This document shows, one piece after another, positions 24,342 to 32,820 of a stretch of 64,000 nt of DNA (positions within the stretch are counted from its first letter, which is position 1; the number at the start of each line of letters is the position of its first letter). The stretch spans positions 207,879 to 271,878 of the forward strand of contig JAKVOZ010000001.1 in NCBI GenBank assembly GCA_022482545.1, in the 5' to 3' direction. A program made the position numbers and the translations under genes. The notes below the pieces were generated by a model that saw only the letters and a program-made list of their open reading frames with translations, made no database searches and was not told where the DNA came from. This DNA comes from Bacteroidales bacterium (GTDB lineage Bacteria; Bacteroidota; Bacteroidia; Bacteroidales; P3).

Positions 24342-26975
24342 TTAGTTCAAAGCAAGGAGTTGTTCTTTAAGTGTTTGTAGTTTTGTTTGGCAGTCAAGGA
24401 GTTTCTTTTTCTCTAAATCCACTACTTGTTTTGGTGCATTATTAACAAAACGCTCGTTAGATAGTTTCTTTTCTGTAGAAATCTTGAAGCCTTCATAATA
24501 TTTTATCTGTTCATTAATCTTCTTTACTTCTTCATCAACGTTTATTGCCATAGTTATTGGAACAAATACCTCTGTTGTACGAATCATTAAAGCAGCACAA
24601 GCATCTTTCTTATCTTCAACAAAATCTATCTTTTCAACGTTAGATAGTTTCTTTATTATACTTTCATATTTTACGATAACGTCTTTTGAAGAAGATTCTT
24701 TGAAATAACATTCCAAAGCAGTTTTTTGTGGTATGTTCTTGCTGTTTCTAAGACTACGGATTGCAGTTATAACCTCCATTATAAAAGCAAAATTATCTGT
24801 TATCTTCTTGTTACTTTTTTCACTCTTTGGATAAGGAGCATACATTATTGTTTCATCTTCTTTTCTTGCTCGTATTTGGTGATAAATCTCTTCTGTAACA
24901 AAAGGCATAAAAGGATGAAGGATTTTCATTAAAGAGTCAAAGATGTCAAGCGTTTGTTCGTAAGTTGTTTTGTCTATACTCTTACCGTATTCTGGCTTAA
25001 TAATCTCTAAGAACCAAGAACAGAAATCGTCCCAAACAAACTTATAAATATTTTTTAGGCTTTCACTTAAACGGAACTTAGAAAAATCATCATTAATGCT
25101 TTCTATCATCTCGTTTATTCTTTGTTTGAACCATTCTATTGCGAGAATGTTTGCTGTTGGTTGTTCTTTCTCTTCAACAGAAAAGCCTTTTACAAGACGA
25201 AGAGCGTTCCAAATCTTATTAGAGAAGTTACGTCCTTGTTCGCAATAGCTTTCATCAAACGGCAAGTCATTACCAGCAGGCGACGACATCAACATTCCCA
25301 TTCTCACTCCGTCTGCTCCATATTTCTTAATCAACATTATAGGGTCAGGACTATTGCCAAGACTCTTACTCATCTTCCTTCCTAACTTATCTCTTACTGT
25401 TCCCGTGAAATAAACGTTTTTAAAAGGTATCTCATGTTTGAATTCCAATCCTGCCATAACCATTCTTGCAACCCAGAAGAACATAATATCTGGTGCAGTT
25501 ACAAGGTCGTTAGTTGGATAGTAATATTTAATCTCTTTATTATCTGGATTAAGTATGCCATCAAAACAACTTATAGGCCAAAGCCAAGAAGAAAACCAAG
25601 TATCAAGTACATCTTCATCTTGGTGTAAATCATTTATTGTATAGTTTTCTTGTGGATATTTCTTGTTAGCAAGTTTCAAAGCATCTTCTTTGCTTTTTGC
25701 AACAACATATTCTTTATTTGGTAAATAATAAGCAGGAATACGATGCCCCCACCAAAGTTGCCTTGAAATACACCAATCATTCACGTTCTCCATCCAGTGT
25801 CTATATGTATTTTTGAACTTATCTGGATAAAACATTATTTCATTCTTCTCTACAACATCAAGAGCAGGTTTTGCCAAGTCTTTCATCTTCAAGAACCATT
25901 GCTCAGATAGTTTAGGTTCTATTGCTACTTGTGTCCTTTCACTAAGACCTATCTTATTATCATAGTCTTCTACCTTAATCATTAAGCCATTTTCCTCCAA
26001 ATCTTTTACAATCCTCTTCCTGCAATCAAACCTATCCATACCCTTATACTGCAAACCATTATCATTAAGGCTACCATCGTCATTGAAAATATTAATCTTG
26101 TCAAGTTTATGCTTAATTCCTATGTTGTAATCATTAATATCATGGCAAGGAGTAATCTTTAACGCTCCTGTACCAAACTCTCTATCTACATATTCATCAT
26201 AAATTATTGGCACTTCTCTATTTACTATTGGCACAACGACTTTCTTGCCATCTAATCCTTTGAATCTATCGTCCAAAGGGTGAACACAGACAGCAGTATC
26301 GCCCATTATTGTCTCTGGTCTTGTTGTTGCAACCGTTAGAAACTTATCTTTTTCACCAACAATCTTATATTTCAAATAATAAAGTTTAGAATGTTGTTCT
26401 TTATATATTACTTCCTCATCAGAAACAGCAGTCAAGGCTTTCGGGTCCCAATTAACCATACGAACACCACGATAAATTAAGCCTTTATTATATAGTTCTA
26501 CAAAAACTTCTAACACACTTTCACTCATTACTTCATTCATTGTAAATTGTGTTCTTTGCCAATCGCATGAGCAACCAAGTTTTCGTAATTGTTCAAGTAT
26601 TATTCCGCCTTTTTCTTCTTTCCATTGCCAAGCGTATTTAAGAAAATCTTCTCGTGAAAGGTCTTTTTTGTCAATGCCTTTCTCTTTCAAAAGATTGACA
26701 ACCTTAGCCTCAGTAGCAATACTTGCATGATCAGTACCAGGAACCCAACAAACGTTTTTGCCATTCATTCTTTCTTTTCGGCAAAGCACATCTTGAATAG
26801 TCTCATTTAGCATATGCCCCATATGAAGCACACCAGTAACATTTGGAGGTGGTATAACGATTGTATAAGGTTCTTTTTCATTGACTTCACTATGAAATCT
26901 ATTATCATCTAACCAACGTTTGTACCATTTGTCTTCAACGTTTTTTGCAATATATTTTGATTCTAATTCTGCCAT
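24342..26975 (-). CDS. valS: Valyl-tRNA synthetase
   Basis: 877 residues from ATG 26975 (MAELESKYIAKNVEDKWYKRW). An upstream in-frame ATG at 27038 would place the -7 element TATCTTTG (27010-27003) inside the gene, so it is rejected. Class Ia features are complete: PPPNVTGVLHMGHML with the HIGH-type HMGH, the GTDHASIATEAKV segment, the editing domain, and KMSKS in GRKMSKSLGNSPDP. The C-terminal coiled-coil arm (KKINEQIKYYEGFKIST) is typical of ValRS. It charges tRNA-Val in the cytoplasm. Confidence 0.97.
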   Translation of the reverse strand: MAELESKYIAKNVEDKWYKRWLDDNRFHSEVNEKEPYTIVIPPPNVTGVLHMGHMLNETIQDVLCRKERMNGKNVCWVPGTDHASIATEAKVVNLLKEKGIDKKDLSREDFLKYAWQWKEEKGGIILEQLRKLGCSCDWQRTQFTMNEVMSESVLEVFVELYNKGLIYRGVRMVNWDPKALTAVSDEEVIYKEQHSKLYYLKYKIVGEKDKFLTVATTRPETIMGDTAVCVHPLDDRFKGLDGKKVVVPIVNREVPIIYDEYVDREFGTGALKITPCHDINDYNIGIKHKLDKINIFNDDGSLNDNGLQYKGMDRFDCRKRIVKDLEENGLMIKVEDYDNKIGLSERTQVAIEPKLSEQWFLKMKDLAKPALDVVEKNEIMFYPDKFKNTYRHWMENVNDWCISRQLWWGHRIPAYYLPNKEYVVAKSKEDALKLANKKYPQENYTINDLHQDEDVLDTWFSSWLWPISCFDGILNPDNKEIKYYYPTNDLVTAPDIMFFWVARMVMAGLEFKHEIPFKNVYFTGTVRDKLGRKMSKSLGNSPDPIMLIKKYGADGVRMGMLMSSPAGNDLPFDESYCEQGRNFSNKIWNALRLVKGFSVEEKEQPTANILAIEWFKQRINEMIESINDDFSKFRLSESLKNIYKFVWDDFCSWFLEIIKPEYGKSIDKTTYEQTLDIFDSLMKILHPFMPFVTEEIYHQIRARKEDETIMYAPYPKSEKSNKKITDNFAFIMEVITAIRSLRNSKNIPQKTALECYFKESSSKDVIVKYESIIKKLSNVEKIDFVEDKKDACAALMIRTTEVFVPITMAINVDEEVKKINEQIKYYEGFKISTEKKLSNERFVNNAPKQVVDLEKKKLLDCQTKLQTLKEQLLALN

Positions 26976-27002
26976 CTTTTTATTTAAAATTTTATCAACT
27001 TG

Positions 27003-27010
27003 CAAAGATA
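27003..27010 (-). promoter_or_regulatory. -7 promoter element (TATCTTTG) for valS
   Basis: Minus-strand TATCTTTG followed by C, 28 bases before the chosen start. Confidence 0.5.
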
Positions 27011-27119
27011 CAAAAAAACTTAGAAACATTATAAGCAATAAACGTTTTCAAACATTATCTTAATGATTTAATTTTTTTGATAGCAATTTAAAGAAAATAA
27101 AACGAAGAGTTATCATTAC

Positions 27120-27209
27120 AATAATGCCATTATTGGACGATAATAATGCCATTATTAATCAACAATAATGCCATTATTGGAGCGTAATAATGCCATTATT
27201 GGAGCGTAG
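27120..27209. repeat. 22-bp tandem array B1, four units
   Basis: Units at 27120-27141, 27142-27163, 27164-27185 and 27186-27207. Every unit starts with AATAATGCCATTATT, a 7-bp dyad around one C; the 7-base tail varies (GGACGAT, AATCAAC, GGAGCGT twice). It lies in the divergent valS/DUF4139 gap. The same core in inverse form makes array B2 at 43.0 kb. Confidence 0.9.
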
Positions 27210-27254
27210 AATAAAGAATAAATTAAATATTTCTTTAATTAAACAAATTATTTG

Positions 27255-27262
27255 TATCTTTG
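27255..27262 (+). promoter_or_regulatory. -7 promoter element (TATCTTTG) for the DUF4139 gene
   Basis: TATCTTTG followed by C, preceded directly by TTTG; 43 bases before the start. Confidence 0.5.
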
Positions 27263-27305
27263 CTTTTTAGAAAATCAATATATAATATAATAAAACAAAA
27301 ATATT

Positions 27306-28970
27306 ATGAGAATAAAACACAATTCAATTGCGATGTTTGCTATGATGGCGTTATGTTCTTTTGCTTGCGTTGCTCAAAACGAAATAAATGGAAAGATTAA
27401 CAAGGTTACCGTTTATCCAAATAATGCTTTGGTTGAAAAAAGTATTAAAGTCAATCTTGTAAAAGGTGAAAATAGGTTTATAATTAAAGGAAATGCAAGT
27501 ACTTTTGATGAAAATAATCTACATTTTTCGCAAGGAGATGATTTCTTTGTTACATCTGTTTCTACAAAGACAAGAGAGGTTACCAAGCAAATGGCAGAAA
27601 AAAATACGCTTTCTGCTCCTATATATAATAAGATAAGGATTTTGGAAGATAGTTTAGATGATGTTAATGTTGAAATAAAGAATAAAAATTATTTGATAAC
27701 GACTTTGCAAAATCAATACAATGCTCTATATAACTTAAAAGCTGTAAAAAACACACAAGTTATTGATACCTTAAAGACTATTAAAGACCAATTCCAGTAT
27801 CAAAGAGATGAAGGACAAAAGATTAATGTTCTTATGGCTCAAAACAAAGAAGAATTGACAAGACTAAGTGCAATACGAACACAACTTAATGATGAGATAG
27901 ACGATATTATTAATAAAAATAATGATGATGGCAGTATAATAACAAAGAGTAAAGATATTTTGCTTACCGTTTATGCTAATCATACGATGAATAATGTAAA
28001 TATTGATTACAATTACTTAGTTAATAACGTAGAGTCAAATTATAAGTATGATGTAATGCTTGATGAAAGTTTTTCTCGTGCAATATTTAATCTTAAAACT
28101 AACGTATGGCAAGGAACTAATGAGAATTGGAGTAATTGCGATATTGTTTTCTCAACAAATGATGCAGCAAATATAGAAGAGAATGAAGAACTTAATCCTT
28201 ATTATTTAGATTTCAATGAAGAAAGACCAATGTATAAGACAGCAAATAGCAGAGTTATGATGATGAAAGCAACGGCTAATAATGTAGAAGCAGATGAAGA
28301 GGTGCCAGGAGTTGCAAAAGCAGAAAGTATGTTATCATTTTCAAAAGCACAAACCCTTACTTTGAGTAAAGAATATACACTTAATACAAAACAAACTATT
28401 GCTTCCAAAAATGATAATAAGAGTATAATGATAGCAAGCGATACAACTAAGGCTATGTTTAAGCATTTCTCTACTCCAAAACTTAATGAGAAAGTATTTT
28501 ATGAAGCACTTCTTCCTAATTGGGAGGATATGAATTTATTGGAAACAAGTTGCGATGTATTTCTTAATGGTAAATATGTAGCCAACTCTTCAATTAACAC
28601 TGCAACAACAAAAGATACTCTTTATTTTTCGGCAGGAGAAGACAAGAATGTTAAGGTATCAAGAAAAGTAACTAAGAGTTCGCCAACAAAAAACAGTATC
28701 TTCTCTTCTACGGTTGAAGAAATGGTTACTGTAAGTATTAAGTTAAACAATATGAAACAAACAAGTATTGACTTAAATCTTAAAGACCAAGTGCCAATAT
28801 CTCAAAATGCTGACTTAAAAGTTAGCGACATAAAGACAAATGAAGGAACTCTTGATGCCAATACAGGAATAATCTCTTACAACCTTACTCTTACTCCAAA
28901 ACAAGAAAAAGTCCTTACATTTTCTTATATAGTTAAATATCCAAAAGGCAAAAAAGTTACACTAAACTAA
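27306..28970 (+). CDS. Exported DUF4140/DUF4139 (MuiA-like) protein
   Basis: 554 residues with a signal peptide ending CVAQ (24). The N-terminal KVTVYPNNALVEKSI ... GENRFIIKGN segment is DUF4140, then a long coiled coil (about 95-195), and a DUF4139 domain to the end, recognisable in YKYDVMLDESF and the last strands VLTFSYIVKYPKGK. The family is annotated mucoidy inhibitor A; its molecular role is not established. It is probably periplasmic or on the surface. Monocistronic, converging with the MurL-MurD gene; a perfect palindrome TGAATAATATTATTCA (28976-28991) lies between the two stops. Confidence 0.85.
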   Translation: MRIKHNSIAMFAMMALCSFACVAQNEINGKINKVTVYPNNALVEKSIKVNLVKGENRFIIKGNASTFDENNLHFSQGDDFFVTSVSTKTREVTKQMAEKNTLSAPIYNKIRILEDSLDDVNVEIKNKNYLITTLQNQYNALYNLKAVKNTQVIDTLKTIKDQFQYQRDEGQKINVLMAQNKEELTRLSAIRTQLNDEIDDIINKNNDDGSIITKSKDILLTVYANHTMNNVNIDYNYLVNNVESNYKYDVMLDESFSRAIFNLKTNVWQGTNENWSNCDIVFSTNDAANIEENEELNPYYLDFNEERPMYKTANSRVMMMKATANNVEADEEVPGVAKAESMLSFSKAQTLTLSKEYTLNTKQTIASKNDNKSIMIASDTTKAMFKHFSTPKLNEKVFYEALLPNWEDMNLLETSCDVFLNGKYVANSSINTATTKDTLYFSAGEDKNVKVSRKVTKSSPTKNSIFSSTVEEMVTVSIKLNNMKQTSIDLNLKDQVPISQNADLKVSDIKTNEGTLDANTGIISYNLTLTPKQEKVLTFSYIVKYPKGKKVTLN

Positions 28971-28991
28971 AAGAGTGAATAATATTATTCA

Positions 28992-31667
28992 TTATTTTAA
29001 TACTAAATCAATAAAACATTGACCACGGTATTCAAAATTTTTGAACATATCATAACTACTTGCAGCAGGGGAAAGCAAAACGATAGAGTTTTTCTCTGCT
29101 GTTTGTTTGCACCAAGCAACAATATCAGGATAAGAATCTGAAACAAAAGCGTTGAAAGTAAGGTTTTCTTCTTTCATTACTTCATACATTCTTCGTCCTG
29201 CCTTACCAACGAAAGCTATATTCTTAACTTTGTATATCTTTACAACATCGCCTATCATCGTATAATCTATTCCTCGGTCCATACCGCCAAGAATAAGTGT
29301 TGAAACATTTTTTAAAGCAGAAAGAGCAGCCATTGTTGCTTGTGGTATCGTTGAAATACTATCGTTATAATAAGTTACGCCGTCTTTTTCTATCACAAAC
29401 TGCAAACGATGTGAAAGTCCCTTGAAGTTAAGAGCCGTCTCTATTGCCTTATTCGTATCAAGGTTAAGTTCTTTTGCTATCTTTAAACAAGCAACTATAT
29501 TCATTTTGTTATGGTCTCCTTGAAGAAATTTAGGCTCATCTCCCTTGTAATCACTAACACTAAAAGGTAAGTATTTATGTTTAAGATTAAATCTTTTTAT
29601 CCAATGGTTTATCTCTTTACTATCAACATTGTAAGCAAAAATATCATCTTGCGTGCCTTTGGTTAATAGGTTTATCTTGCTAAGTTGATACTCTTCGTAA
29701 GAATTATAATGATCTAAGTGTTCTTCAAAAAGATTTAAAAGAATAGAATAGTGAGGAGCAACGCTTATGTTTTGTAATTGATGACAAGAAAGTTCAAGAA
29801 CTATTAATGTATCTTTATCAATGTTGTCCATAATATCAAAAAATGGCACTCCTATATTACCTGCAAGAATAGTGTTAGGGTTTTGGTCGTGTATTATTTG
29901 ATAAAGAAGAGTTGAAGTAGTGCTTTTGCCTTTTGTTCCGCTTATTCCAATAGTGTTCTCTTTAAAAAGTTGCAAAAAGACATCACATTCATTAGTTATT
30001 TTCTTTGTCTCAATCTCTGCAATATCTTTTAAGGCAATACCAGGAGTAAGAAAAATTTTATCACTCCTATCATTTATTTCAGTGTAATCTTCTTCGCTTG
30101 AAAAAATGATATTGTTTCGTTGCATTATTTCTTCGTTATTTTTCAATAACTCTTCGTTTTTGTCAAAAATTATGAAGTTTTTTTTAGGTAATAATTTACT
30201 AAGAAGATTATATGTTGCTTTTCCTTCTCGTCCAAAGCCCATAATAGAAATCCTTTGTTTTCTTAACTCTCTACTAAGTGTTGCTTTCTTAAAAGTTAAG
30301 TAAGGGTTTTTGAATATATCTTTTATCTCTTGTGGCAAATTGCCTTCACTTGTTTCACTCATTATAAACTCTTGCCAATTTTTTCCTATATAATCTTGGC
30401 TTACTTTAAGACTTTGCCAAAATTTTAATAAAACATCTTCTTCTTTGACTTCAAATCTTTTTACTCTTTCAGCCAAAGCCACATTTACTTCTTTAACTGT
30501 TCCAACGCATTCAAAAGGTTTAACATCTGTTTGCCCCATTAGTTGCAAAAGTATGTCTTTTAGTTTTTCGTCAGCAAAGAGATTTTTGTTAAATATATGG
30601 TTTAACTCTTCTGGATTAATAAATGGCGACAATATAATAAAAGCAAACAAACATTTTGCACACTCTCCGCACCAAATATCTTGCTTACTGCCAACGTTGC
30701 AACTCTTAAAAACTTCTTTATACTGCAAATGAGAAAACAAATACGCAATATGTATTTCAGGAATTGGGCGTAAAAGAGAGAAATATTCAAAATCTTCGCT
30801 TATAAATTCTTTGTAATATGAGCGAAAATCGTTTTCAAATTCAAGACTTTTGCTATATTGATGGTTTATGTTTTCTCCTTTTACTGTGGATTCATTAGCA
30901 GAAGACTCATTACTAAGAGCAATATATCGTTTTTCTGTAAATCCTGCCAAAAGAAGAGAAGTGAAAGCCAACATAGCAGAGAAAGGAGTGTGTCCATTAA
31001 GATAACCTTTGCTATTAAGGTCAAGTAAGTTCTTATCAATAGTACGTTGTGTTTCTACTATTTCATTTCTATCAAAGTTTGCAAGACGAACACAATCCAA
31101 TGTAGCACCACGAGGAGATATGATTAAAGGAGTAATATCTTTTCCTTTGCCACGAAGAAGTTCTAATGAAACAACAGAATCTTTTCCTCCTCCAATAGGT
31201 ACAAGATACTCTTGCTTTAATTCAAAATGAGTAGGACTTAATTCTTCTTCACCTTGGCAAACTATATTCATAAAATCTTCTATCGTAGTGTGAATATCAT
31301 TTAAATAAAAAAACTCACCAAGACCATTGAAATAAAGTTTCTTCCAAAAAAGTATTTGCTTGTCAGTTATCTTATAAGGCTTAATGATAACCGTTTTACT
31401 GCATGTTGCTTTCCAATAAGATATAAGTTCTATCATTCCAATATTGAATACAAGCAAATCCAACTGCTTTTTATTTAAACGATTGAAAGAAAAGAAACTT
31501 TTATGCTTAATTGTATGCGTTGGAGAAAAAGAGTTTTCGTTGCAAATGAAGTTAAACGTCATAACAAAATCTTCATTTATTATCTCATAAGAAAAATTAT
31601 TATAAATAAAAGTATCGTATTTATTTGATAATTCGTTGTATTTTAGTTGATTGAATTGTTGTTCCAT
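28992..31667 (-). CDS. MurL-MurD fusion: UDP-MurNAc-L-Ala-L-Glu epimerase joined to a MurD-type ligase
   Basis: 891 residues holding two enzymes. Residues about 1-440 match MurL: an ATP-binding loop VPIGGGKDSVVSLELL (GGGKDS at 159-164), SNESSANES (252-260), NHQYSKS, FRSYY, YFSLLRPIPEIHIA, SCNVGSKQDIWCG and the Cys motif CGECAKC (333-339). Residues about 470-891 are a Mur ligase: Rossmann IMGFGREGKA (475-484), ATP loop GTKGKST (577-583), ELSCHQLQ, EEHLDHY and YNDSIST (767-773). In Xanthomonas, separate MurD2 and MurL add L-Glu to UDP-MurNAc-L-Ala and then invert it, replacing glutamate racemase plus MurD. Here one chain could do both. That this ligase takes L-Glu is inference from the fusion. 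Confidence 0.88.
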   Translation of the reverse strand: MEQQFNQLKYNELSNKYDTFIYNNFSYEIINEDFVMTFNFICNENSFSPTHTIKHKSFFSFNRLNKKQLDLLVFNIGMIELISYWKATCSKTVIIKPYKITDKQILFWKKLYFNGLGEFFYLNDIHTTIEDFMNIVCQGEEELSPTHFELKQEYLVPIGGGKDSVVSLELLRGKGKDITPLIISPRGATLDCVRLANFDRNEIVETQRTIDKNLLDLNSKGYLNGHTPFSAMLAFTSLLLAGFTEKRYIALSNESSANESTVKGENINHQYSKSLEFENDFRSYYKEFISEDFEYFSLLRPIPEIHIAYLFSHLQYKEVFKSCNVGSKQDIWCGECAKCLFAFIILSPFINPEELNHIFNKNLFADEKLKDILLQLMGQTDVKPFECVGTVKEVNVALAERVKRFEVKEEDVLLKFWQSLKVSQDYIGKNWQEFIMSETSEGNLPQEIKDIFKNPYLTFKKATLSRELRKQRISIMGFGREGKATYNLLSKLLPKKNFIIFDKNEELLKNNEEIMQRNNIIFSSEEDYTEINDRSDKIFLTPGIALKDIAEIETKKITNECDVFLQLFKENTIGISGTKGKSTTSTLLYQIIHDQNPNTILAGNIGVPFFDIMDNIDKDTLIVLELSCHQLQNISVAPHYSILLNLFEEHLDHYNSYEEYQLSKINLLTKGTQDDIFAYNVDSKEINHWIKRFNLKHKYLPFSVSDYKGDEPKFLQGDHNKMNIVACLKIAKELNLDTNKAIETALNFKGLSHRLQFVIEKDGVTYYNDSISTIPQATMAALSALKNVSTLILGGMDRGIDYTMIGDVVKIYKVKNIAFVGKAGRRMYEVMKEENLTFNAFVSDSYPDIVAWCKQTAEKNSIVLLSPAASSYDMFKNFEYRGQCFIDLVLK

Positions 31668-31692
31668 ATTAAATAATTGTTAAATCTATTTG

Positions 31693-31700
31693 CAAAGTTA
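31693..31700 (-). promoter_or_regulatory. -7 promoter element (TAACTTTG) for the MurL-MurD gene
   Basis: Minus-strand TAACTTTG followed by C, 26 bases before the start codon, 20 bases from the divergent promoter at 31721. Confidence 0.5.
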
Positions 31701-31720
31701 CAAAAACGATTGAAAAACAT

Positions 31721-31728
31721 TATCTTTG
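31721..31728 (+). promoter_or_regulatory. -7 promoter element (TATCTTTG) for the SGNH hydrolase/rnr unit
   Basis: TATCTTTG followed by C, 33 bases before the ATG at 31762; it excludes the longer in-frame start at 31726. Confidence 0.5.
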
Positions 31729-31761
31729 CAAAGAAAAAGAATTAAAAAAAATAATAAGTTT

Positions 31762-32808
31762 ATGAAAAAAATTGTAATTACAAGTTTGTTTTTATTAAGT
31801 GTTGTTTGCCTTTGTGCACAAGAAAAAGTTAAAGTGTTATATGTTGGTAATAGTTATACGTATGTTAATGACTTGCCAACAATAATATCCAACATTGCAG
31901 CAAGTCAAAATCATAATATAGTATCCACACAGTTTCTTACAGGTGGAGCAATGTTTCAAACACATTATAATAATCAAGCATTAATAGATACAATCAAAAA
32001 AGGAGGTTTTGATATTATGGTTTTGCAAGGACAAAGCCAGGAAGTTTGTTTTCCACCTTATCAATTCCAAAGCCAAGTTTATCCTTATGCAAAAAAACTT
32101 GATAGTATCTTTAAAGCATATAATCATAATGGAAAAGTGATCTTTTATATGACTTGGGGCTATCGTTATGGAGATGCAATTAATTGTCAAGAGTATGCTC
32201 CATTTTGCAATTATTTTTCAATGAGTGAAGAGATTTGTAATAATTATACAACAATGGCAAATGATTTTTCTTCTTTTGTTGCTCCTGTTGGTAAGGCTTG
32301 GCAAAAGTCAATAATAGAAGATTCAAATATTGTGCTTCACCAAAGTGATAATTCGCACCCAACAATAAAAGGTTCTTATCTTGCTGCATGCGTTTTCTAT
32401 AATACAATGTTTAATGATACTGTATCTTCAACGTTTTATTCCACATTAAATCAAAATGATGCTCAAAGAATGCAAAGAATAGCCAACTACATAACAAGAA
32501 ATAATGCTTCATTGCCTTGCAATCTTAATCAAACATCATCATTAAATGAAATGTTGCAAGAAGATGAAACTACAATTTGGTATGAACGACAAAATAATAT
32601 GCTAAACATTACTATTAATAAAGTTTATGAGCCAACAACAGCAATCATTTATGATATTAATGGCAAACAAATGATGAAAGAAAAAATATTACCGAACAAC
32701 AATTCTATCCATACATCAATTGATGTTAAGAAATTAAAACAAGGAACATATATAATTAAGGTATATTCCAATAACTCATTCAAAACAACTAAGTTTATCA
32801 AATATTAA
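31762..32808 (+). CDS. T9SS-exported SGNH/GDSL-like hydrolase
   Basis: 348 residues with a signal peptide ending CLCAQ. The N-terminal VLYVGNSYTYVNDLP holds the nucleophile Ser in the GNSYT block, FDIMVLQGQSQE the third block, and DNSHPTIKGSYLAA the catalytic Asp-x-x-His, together a DUF4886-like SGNH fold. The C-terminal 75 residues (AIIYDINGKQMMKE ... LKQGTYIIKVYSNN) are a T9SS type A sorting domain, so it is delivered to the surface. SGNH enzymes of this kind are usually acetyl- or acyl-esterases on sugars; the substrate is unknown. RNase R follows after 12 bases. Confidence 0.82.
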   Translation: MKKIVITSLFLLSVVCLCAQEKVKVLYVGNSYTYVNDLPTIISNIAASQNHNIVSTQFLTGGAMFQTHYNNQALIDTIKKGGFDIMVLQGQSQEVCFPPYQFQSQVYPYAKKLDSIFKAYNHNGKVIFYMTWGYRYGDAINCQEYAPFCNYFSMSEEICNNYTTMANDFSSFVAPVGKAWQKSIIEDSNIVLHQSDNSHPTIKGSYLAACVFYNTMFNDTVSSTFYSTLNQNDAQRMQRIANYITRNNASLPCNLNQTSSLNEMLQEDETTIWYERQNNMLNITINKVYEPTTAIIYDINGKQMMKEKILPNNNSIHTSIDVKKLKQGTYIIKVYSNNSFKTTKFIKY

Positions 32809-32820
32809 AGCAATTAGATT

